Part shown: one piece after another, positions 56,684-64,000 of the stretch | Position numbering within the stretch: position 1 is the first letter of the stretch | Layout: every line of letters begins with the position of its first letter | Source of the DNA: Pseudomonas ekonensis | Lineage (GTDB): Bacteria > Pseudomonadota > Gammaproteobacteria > Pseudomonadales > Pseudomonadaceae | DNA length: 64,000 bases | Assembly (NCBI RefSeq): GCF_019145435.1 | Contig: NZ_JAHSTS010000001.1 | Location: forward strand, 2,618,001-2,682,000 | Direction of reading: 5' to 3' | Program-made: the position numbers and the translations under genes | The notes under the pieces: generated by a model | Told to the model about the DNA's origin: nothing | The model's database searches: none | The model's input: only the letters and a program-made list of their open reading frames with translations

Positions 56684-57730
56684 CTACGCGCTGATCTGCA
56701 CCCACGCCACCTCCGACTCCTGACTGACGTCGTCCAGTCGCTCCACCGAGTAGGAAACGCGCACCACGGCGCCTCGATGCTCTCTCCAGAACCGGTAAGG
56801 CACGATGAAGGTCAAGGACTGCCAGGCCGTTTCCGCGGTGATTTCCCGATAATCGCGATGGTTGAAGTGCTCGCCGTCGCATCGCAAGTACACCAACTCA
56901 CCGTTTTCGGCCTGTGCGTTGCCGATCACCACAGTGATGCCATCAAGGGCCTCTTCCACGTCAAGCACACCGGCTTCGGCCTCCAGCACCTGCGGAGCGG
57001 CCAGCGGTTGGCGCACCAGCGGAGCAACCTTGATCCGGGTCGTCTCCGACTGTCGGGCCGTTCCCTGCTGCTGTTCCACCCGATAACTGACGGTCACCTC
57101 CTCGCCCAAGGACGCTGCGATCTTGTCGTGGGCCATCCACAGCGAGAGCGGTGCCCCCACTGAAGCCGGCGCTACGGTCAAGGCATCCTCTACCTGCCCC
57201 GTTTCACCTTGCCAGGACAGCTGAATGCAGTCGCCTTCGGCCATGGCGGGGTATGGGCGAATCGTGACGGGGGTTCCTTCGGGCACCCGATCAGGATCGA
57301 GCGCGCCGCCGACCGCTTCCTCGACGATCGGCGCAAGCAGCCCGCCTTGCGACTCGCCGATGAGCAACGGCAGCCGCTCGGAGGAGACCGTCTCGCCGCA
57401 CCTTGCGCGGTAAAGCGTCCAGTGCACCTGCGCGCTGCCGCCCTCCAGCGCGGCGATGCGGTCACCCTTGATGACGAACACCACGTCGCACCCCACCTGT
57501 TGCCGGCTGATATGGCGGATCAGGGAATGCCCCTCGGGAATGCCTTCGGCGTCCAGGCCGCTCCAGTGCAGGATCAGCCTGTCGCCGTTGGCCATGCCGG
57601 GGTAAGCCGCCACCGTGACGACGGCCTTGTTCCAGGCCGGATCGAGCATGCCGTCATTCAGGTGGGCGACCGAAGGCGCCGGCAAGTTCGGGGCCGCGCC
57701 GCAGGGGATAATTGATTCATTCATGTTCAT
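56684..57730 (-). CDS. protein with three repeated beta modules, unknown function
   Basis: 348 residues with no signal peptide. Three similar modules of about 110 residues are visible, with counterparts VTVAAYPGMANGDRLILHW, VTIRPYPAMAEGDCIQLSW and ITVVIGNAQAENGELVYLRC, suggesting tandem Ig-like beta domains. GGAGCGGCAA precedes the ATG; the upstream open frame is unsupported. Similar modules occur in large pseudomonad surface and toxin-associated proteins (recalled only). It converges with aroF. Confidence 0.72.
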   Translation of the reverse strand: MNMNESIIPCGAAPNLPAPSVAHLNDGMLDPAWNKAVVTVAAYPGMANGDRLILHWSGLDAEGIPEGHSLIRHISRQQVGCDVVFVIKGDRIAALEGGSAQVHWTLYRARCGETVSSERLPLLIGESQGGLLAPIVEEAVGGALDPDRVPEGTPVTIRPYPAMAEGDCIQLSWQGETGQVEDALTVAPASVGAPLSLWMAHDKIAASLGEEVTVSYRVEQQQGTARQSETTRIKVAPLVRQPLAAPQVLEAEAGVLDVEEALDGITVVIGNAQAENGELVYLRCDGEHFNHRDYREITAETAWQSLTFIVPYRFWREHRGAVVRVSYSVERLDDVSQESEVAWVQISA

Positions 57731-58142
57731 TTGCCGCTCCGCTCCTTGGATCGACCGCTTTGCGATAAAGCGTCGTGTACCGCCTATTGAACGCCGTCCG
57801 GAACAAAAGAGATGTCGGGGCTTTTCGATTCGGCGTCCGGAAACGGCCGCCACGCACGGTAGGCAACCGATGGTGAGGCTAAGGTAACCGGGCAACAGAT
57901 TTCCGATAGTTCCGACTCTAGCCTCAAGCAGAGATGAACCCTCCTACGTTCTCTAATCCCGTTCAGGCCGCGCCGAATCCGCTCCCGCCGCCTGCCCGAC
58001 AGGCAATCCGTGCGCAAACGGCTAACCTATGACATCCACACCTACACCCTGGCACCGGACAGCCGGACGGAACATTGCCGAGAAATCGCCCGCCGAATCC
58101 GGTAGGCTCCACCCTTCATCGATTTGATTGGAGAGTTACCCC
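57731..58142. other. intergenic stretch, no gene seen
   Basis: About 410 bp between the divergent repeat-module gene and ppiC. I see no ORF with a ribosome-binding site, no RNA gene, no strong hairpin with a T-run and no repeat. It should contain both divergent promoters. Confidence 0.6.
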
Positions 58143-58424
58143 ATGGCCCGAGCCACCGCCCGCCACATCCTGGTTGCCACTGAAGCCAAGTGCAACGAAC
58201 TCAAGGCCGAGATCGAAGGCGGCGCCGATTTCGCCGAAGTGGCCAAGAAGAACTCCACCTGCCCGTCCAGCCGCGACGGCGGCAACCTGGGCTCGTTCGG
58301 CCCGGGCCAGATGGTCAAGGAATTCGACACCGTGGTGTTCAGCGCACCGGTCAACACCGTGCAAGGCCCGGTGAAGACCCAGTTCGGCTACCACCTGCTG
58401 GAAGTCACCAGCCGTCAGGACTGA
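58143..58424 (+). CDS. ppiC: parvulin-type peptidyl-prolyl isomerase
   Basis: 93 residues, a single parvulin domain with no signal peptide: ARHILVATEAKCNELKAEIEGG, then DFAEVAKKNSTCPSSRDGGNLGSFGPGQMVKEFD and KTQFGYHLLEV. It matches E. coli PpiC (cytoplasmic, about 93 residues). GGAGAG precedes the ATG at 58143. Accelerates cis-trans isomerisation of prolyl bonds. Confidence 0.94.
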   Translation: MARATARHILVATEAKCNELKAEIEGGADFAEVAKKNSTCPSSRDGGNLGSFGPGQMVKEFDTVVFSAPVNTVQGPVKTQFGYHLLEVTSRQD

Positions 58425-58444
58425 TCCAACGTCCGGCCTGTTGT

Positions 58445-58476
58445 GCAACGGCCCGCCCTTCGGTGGGCCGTTGCGT
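58445..58476 (+). terminator. terminator-like hairpin after ppiC
   Basis: GCAACGGCCCGCC and GGTGGGCCGTTGC pair (one G-U) around CTTC, with a short GTTT tail 20 bp past the ppiC stop. The T-run is short. Confidence 0.6.
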
Positions 58477-58559
58477 TTCGGTTGTGCGATACGGCTGGCG
58501 ACCGGCGCGTCGCTCGCGTACAACTGGCGCTTATCGATCACCCGGCTCTAAGGCTGACA

Positions 58560-60428
58560 ATGCGACTGGCTTTCCCCACTTTGATGTTCACTGCCGTGGC
58601 CCTGCTGCTGGGTGCCGCCGGTGTGGACGCCGCACCGCAACACGCGCTCACCGTCTATGGCGAACCGGCCAAGTACCCCGCCGGCTTCAGTCACTTCGAC
58701 TACGCCAACCCGCAGGCGCCCAAGGGCGGGACGATGCGCCGCTCGGCCATCGAGATCGGCCACTTCGACCATGTCCTGCCTTACATCGACAAAGGCATCG
58801 GCGTCACCCAGATCGACGGCCTGCTCTACTCGCCGCTGGCCCAGCGCTCGCTGGACGAGCCCTACACCGTCTACGGCCTGGTCGCGCAAAAGATGGAACG
58901 CTCGGAGGACGGCCTGTCCCTGCGCTTTTTCATCAACCCCAAGGCCCGCTTCGCCGACGGTCAGGCGATCACCGCCGAAGACGTGCGCTACACCTACGAC
59001 CTGCTGATGACCCAGGGCAGCCTGCGCTACCGCACCCAGTTCGCCGACGTCAAAGGCGTCGAGGTCGAGGCGCCGCTGACCGTGCGTTTCGACTTCAAGA
59101 GCAACGAAAACCGCACCCTGCCGCTGGACATCGCCACCCTGCCGGTGTTTCCGCAGCATTGGTGGAAGAGCCGTGACTTCGCCGGCGGCGGCGGATACGA
59201 ACCGCCGCTGGGCAGCGGCCCGTACCGGGTCGGCAAGGTCGATTCCGGGCGCAGCATCACCTTCGAGCGCAATCCCGACTGGTGGGGCAAGGATCTGCCG
59301 GTGAGCCGCGGGCTCTACAACTTCGATCATTTCAGCATCGAATACTTCGGCGACACCGACGTCGCCCGCCAGGTGCTGCGCGGCGGCGCCTACGACTACA
59401 ACCGCGAGTTCTCCGCCACCGGCTATTCCATCGGCTACGACAGCCCGGCCCTGAGCGACGGCCGTCTGCAAAAGGCCCACCTGGCCACCGAGGCGCCGCA
59501 ATCGGCCCAAGGTTTCGTGTTCAACCTGCAGAAGCCGGTGTTCCAGGACCGCCGCGTGCGCCAGGCGCTGGCCATGCTCTGGGACTTCGAGTGGAGCAAC
59601 CGGCAGATGATGCGCAACCTGTACATCCGCCAGCAGAGCTACTTCTCCAACACCGACCTGGCCGCCCGCGAGCTGCCGGACGCCGACGAACTGAAGATCC
59701 TCGAACCGCTGCGCGGGCAGATCCCCGACGAAGTCTTCACCCAGGTCTTCGAAGCGCCGAAGACCGACGGCAGCGGCCTGATCCGCGACAAGCAGCTCCA
59801 GGCGCTGGAGCTGCTGGAGCAAGCCGGCTGGAAACCGGACGGCGACCAGTTGGTCAACGCCCAGGGCGAACCGCTGGCGTTCACCTTCCTGGTCAGCCAG
59901 AACGGCATGGACCGCCTGCTGCTGCCCTACAAGCGCACGCTGAAGCAGATCGGCATCGACCTCAGCATCCGCCGCATCGACTCCTCGCAGTACGTCAACC
60001 GTCTGATGAGCCGCGACTACGACATGATCGTCACCGGTTACCCGGTCACCACGTCGCCGGGCGGCGAGCTGCTCAACTATTTCGGCTCGGCGTCGGCCAA
60101 CGACCCCGGCGCCAACAACTACATGGCGCTGAAGAACCCGGCGGTGGACACCCTGATCAACGGCCTGATCCGCGCCTCGACCCAGGCCGACATGCTGCGC
60201 TACGCCCATGCGCTGGACCGGGTGCTGCAATGGAACTACTACTGGATCCCCAACTATTACCCGCCGGGCACCTCCACCGTGTGGTGGAACCGCTTCGGCA
60301 TTCCCGCCGTGCAGGCCAGCAACGACGAGGCCATCGAGAGCTGGTGGGAAATCAGCCGCACGCCGTTGACCAACCAAGAGATGACCGCTGAGAAAATCAG
60401 CCGTGGCAGACCCGGAGGGCCGCACTGA
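58560..60428 (+). CDS. yejA: peptide/microcin C ABC transporter substrate-binding protein
   Basis: 622 residues, class of extracellular solute-binding proteins family 5. A signal peptide ([22 protein letters not shown]) is followed by [28 protein letters not shown], characteristic of YejA-type oligopeptide binders, and [26 protein letters not shown]. Periplasmic. Start at 58560 with AAGG upstream. It opens yejABEF, whose E. coli counterpart imports microcin C and peptides. Confidence 0.93.
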   Translation: MRLAFPTLMFTAVALLLGAAGVDAAPQHALTVYGEPAKYPAGFSHFDYANPQAPKGGTMRRSAIEIGHFDHVLPYIDKGIGVTQIDGLLYSPLAQRSLDEPYTVYGLVAQKMERSEDGLSLRFFINPKARFADGQAITAEDVRYTYDLLMTQGSLRYRTQFADVKGVEVEAPLTVRFDFKSNENRTLPLDIATLPVFPQHWWKSRDFAGGGGYEPPLGSGPYRVGKVDSGRSITFERNPDWWGKDLPVSRGLYNFDHFSIEYFGDTDVARQVLRGGAYDYNREFSATGYSIGYDSPALSDGRLQKAHLATEAPQSAQGFVFNLQKPVFQDRRVRQALAMLWDFEWSNRQMMRNLYIRQQSYFSNTDLAARELPDADELKILEPLRGQIPDEVFTQVFEAPKTDGSGLIRDKQLQALELLEQAGWKPDGDQLVNAQGEPLAFTFLVSQNGMDRLLLPYKRTLKQIGIDLSIRRIDSSQYVNRLMSRDYDMIVTGYPVTTSPGGELLNYFGSASANDPGANNYMALKNPAVDTLINGLIRASTQADMLRYAHALDRVLQWNYYWIPNYYPPGTSTVWWNRFGIPAVQASNDEAIESWWEISRTPLTNQEMTAEKISRGRPGGPH

Positions 60429-61489
60429 TGTGGGCTTACATATTGCGGCGCCTGCTGCTGATCATCCCGACCCTGGTGATCATCCTGCTGGTGAATTTCG
60501 TGATCATCCAGGCCGCCCCCGGCGGCCCGGTGGAACAGGCCATCGCCCACTTGCAGGGCATCGGCGGCGCTGCGGTCGGCGGCGGCTCCGGCGAAACCAT
60601 GAGCGGCACCTCCCGGGCCAGCCGCGGCCTGGACCCGCAACTGATCAAGGACATCGAAAAACAGTACGGCTTCGACAAGCCGGCCCACGAACGCCTGTGG
60701 CTGATGCTCAAGAACTACGCGCAGCTGGATTTCGGCAAGAGCTTCTTCCGCGGCGCCACGGTCACCGACCTGATCCTGCAGAAGATGCCGGTGACCATTT
60801 CCCTCGGCCTGTGGGCGACGCTGATCACCTACCTGGTGTCGATTCCGCTGGGCATCCGCAAGGCGGTGCACCACGGCAGCCATTTCGACATCTGGAGCAG
60901 CACCGCGATCATCATCGGCTATGCGATGCCGGCGTTCCTGTTCGCGATGTTCCTGATCGTGGTGTTCGCCGGCGGCACGTCGCTGAACTGGTTCCCGGTG
61001 CGCGGGCTGGTCTCGGACAACTTCGAGTCGCTGTCGGCCCTGGGCAAGGTCGCCGACTACTTCTGGCACCTGGTGCTGCCGGTGACGGCGCTGGTGATCG
61101 GCGGGTTCGCCACCCTGACCATCCTGACCAAGAACTCGTTCCTCAACGAAATCACCCGCCAGTATGTGGTCACCGCACGGGCCAAGGGCCTGAGCGAGCG
61201 CCGGGTGCTGTACGGCCATGTGTTTCGCAACGCGATGCTGCTGGTGGTGTCGGGGATCCCCCAGGCGTTCATCAGCGTGTTCTTCGCCGGATCCCTGCTG
61301 ATCGAGGTGATCTTCTCCCTCGACGGCCTGGGCCGCATGAGTTATGAGGCGGCGGTGTCGCGGGACTACCCGGTGGTGTTCGGCTCGCTGTTCATCTTCA
61401 CCCTGTTCGGCCTGCTGATAAAACTGATCGGCGACCTGTGCTACACCCTCGTCGATCCGCGCATCGACTTCGCCGCGAGGAACGCCTGA
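60428..61489 (+). CDS. yejB: oligopeptide/microcin C ABC transporter permease
   Basis: 353 residues with six membrane helices, an insert of about 60 residues after helix 1 typical of YejB ([16 protein letters not shown]), and the permease loop [28 protein letters not shown]. Its ATG shares one base with the yejA stop (TGATG), so translation is coupled. Confidence 0.94.
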   Translation: MWAYILRRLLLIIPTLVIILLVNFVIIQAAPGGPVEQAIAHLQGIGGAAVGGGSGETMSGTSRASRGLDPQLIKDIEKQYGFDKPAHERLWLMLKNYAQLDFGKSFFRGATVTDLILQKMPVTISLGLWATLITYLVSIPLGIRKAVHHGSHFDIWSSTAIIIGYAMPAFLFAMFLIVVFAGGTSLNWFPVRGLVSDNFESLSALGKVADYFWHLVLPVTALVIGGFATLTILTKNSFLNEITRQYVVTARAKGLSERRVLYGHVFRNAMLLVVSGIPQAFISVFFAGSLLIEVIFSLDGLGRMSYEAAVSRDYPVVFGSLFIFTLFGLLIKLIGDLCYTLVDPRIDFAARNA

Positions 61490-62511
61490 TGTTCAAGCTC
61501 TCGCCTCTGGGGCGCCGCCGTTTCCAACGGTTCAAGAAAAACCGCCGGGGCTGGTGGTCGCTGTGGCTGTTCGTCGGCCTGTTCGTCTTAAGCCTGGGCG
61601 GCGAGCTGATCGCCAACGACAAGCCGCTGGTCGTCAGCTATCAGGGCCAATGGTATTTTCCGGTGTTCAAGCGCCACACCGAACAGGCGTTCGGCGGACA
61701 ACTGCCGTTCCAGGCCGACTACCGCAGCGACTATGTGCAGCAACTCATCCGCAAGGACGGCGGCTGGCTGCTGTTCCCGCCGATCCCGTTCAGCGACGAC
61801 ACGCCCAACTACGACCTCAACAAACCGGCCCCGAGCCCGCCGACCACGGTCAACTGGCTGGGCACCGACGACCAGGCGCGGGACGTGCTGGCCCGGGTGA
61901 TCTTCGGCGCGCGGGTGTCGATCCTGTTCGCCTTGATGCTGACCTTCGTCAGCGCGCTGATCGGCATCGCCGCCGGCGCCTTGCAGGGCTACTACGGCGG
62001 CTGGGTCGACTTGCTCGGGCAACGGCTGCTGGAGGTCTGGTCGGGGCTGCCGGTGCTGTACCTGCTGATCATCCTGTCGGGCTTCGTCGAGCCGAACTTC
62101 TGGTGGCTGCTGGGGATCATGGCGCTGTTCTCCTGGCTGGCGCTGGTGGATGTGGTGCGCGCCGAATTCCTGCGCGGGCGCAACCTGGAGTACGTCAAGG
62201 CCGCGCGGGCACTGGGCCTGAGCGACCGCAAAGTGATCTTCCGGCACATTCTGCCCAACGCGATGAACGCGACCCTGAGCTACCTGCCGTTCATCCTGAC
62301 CGGGGCGATCTCGACCCTCACGGCGCTGGACTTCCTGGGTTTCGGCATGCCCGCCGGCAGCGCGTCGCTGGGCGAACTGATCGGCCAGGGCAAGCAGAAC
62401 CTGCAAGCGCCGTGGCTCGGCCTGACGGCGTTCTTCACCCTGGCGCTGATCCTTTCACTGTTGGTGTTCATCGGCGAGGCGTTGCGCGATGCCTTCGACC
62501 CTCGCGCCTGA
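61489..62511 (+). CDS. yejE: oligopeptide/microcin C ABC transporter permease
   Basis: 340 residues. An N-terminal membrane helix (RRGWWSLWLFVGLFVLSLGG) is followed by a periplasmic insert (about 55-130) and a DppC-like membrane core with the loop EFLRGRNLEYVKAARALGLSDRKVIFRHILPN. The start shares one base with the yejB stop (TGATG). Partner permease of YejB. Confidence 0.94.
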   Translation: MFKLSPLGRRRFQRFKKNRRGWWSLWLFVGLFVLSLGGELIANDKPLVVSYQGQWYFPVFKRHTEQAFGGQLPFQADYRSDYVQQLIRKDGGWLLFPPIPFSDDTPNYDLNKPAPSPPTTVNWLGTDDQARDVLARVIFGARVSILFALMLTFVSALIGIAAGALQGYYGGWVDLLGQRLLEVWSGLPVLYLLIILSGFVEPNFWWLLGIMALFSWLALVDVVRAEFLRGRNLEYVKAARALGLSDRKVIFRHILPNAMNATLSYLPFILTGAISTLTALDFLGFGMPAGSASLGELIGQGKQNLQAPWLGLTAFFTLALILSLLVFIGEALRDAFDPRA

Positions 62512-62524
62512 AGCGGATCCTGAA

Positions 62525-64000
<1,476 letters not shown>

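Noticed and set aside
58548..60425. Long open frame antisense to yejA
   Set aside because: Composition is that of a codon-bias shadow, and yejA is secure on the other strand.

Overview
The window is a GC-rich chromosome segment of a fluorescent-group Pseudomonas. The main support is the gacA-uvrC-pgsA-tRNA(Gly, Cys, Leu) block, including the TTG start of gacA. A MvaT/MvaV-type nucleoid protein, ahpC/ahpF, hpd, galU, REP-type inverted repeats and codon use strongly biased to G/C in third positions agree with this. Assignment to the P. fluorescens group is an inference from gene content; no 16S gene lies in the window.

Layout. 1-5300: end of an aldo/keto reductase, a RarD-type permease, 4-hydroxyphenylpyruvate dioxygenase, and a divergent DMT permease/LysR pair. 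5375-11218: a CSS-motif EAL phosphodiesterase, an H-NS-like MvaT-family protein, glyoxalase I, and the peroxide-defence genes ahpC and ahpF. 11357-16000: an orphan tyrosine recombinase divergent from a KfrA-like coiled-coil DNA-binding protein, then glutathione reductase and galU. 16000-22200: small conserved proteins and lipoproteins, an alkylation-repair set (2OG oxygenase, alkB, ada), a GyrI-like protein and an AcuI/YhdH reductase. 22348-28659: a large secreted Trp/Gly/Tyr-rich protein, nitronate monooxygenase, and modABC behind a textbook ModE palindrome. 28731-41522: a stress and genome-maintenance region with topoisomerase IB, several small proteins, LysE, an SDR, a translationally coupled four-gene cluster (acyl-CoA-dehydrogenase-like, PIG-L deacetylase, NodS-like methyltransferase, GT2), Ku and LigD, hemerythrin and DUF72. 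41565-47330: a VgrG/DUF4123 type VI secretion locus beside a divergent pair, a GNAT with an extra helical N-terminal domain and an AT-richer protein of unknown function. 47563-54937: an ABC exporter, GNATs, three tRNAs, pgsA, uvrC, gacA and a nitrilase-family hydrolase. 55091-56627: DAHP synthase preceded by two successive short ORFs crowded with Phe, Tyr and Trp codons, the first followed by a strong terminator. 56684-64000: a repeat-bearing protein, a parvulin and yejABEF, with yejF cut by the window end.

Themes. Much of the window concerns protection against peroxide, electrophiles, alkylation and double-strand breaks (AhpCF, Gor, GloA, AlkB/Ada, Ku/LigD, hemerythrin). The most interesting candidates are the tandem aromatic leader peptides before DAHP synthase, the coupled GT2/NodS/PIG-L/ACAD cluster, the GNAT/unknown pair beside vgrG, and the recombinase/KfrA pair. 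The Ada protein has lost three of the four zinc cysteines of its N-terminal domain.
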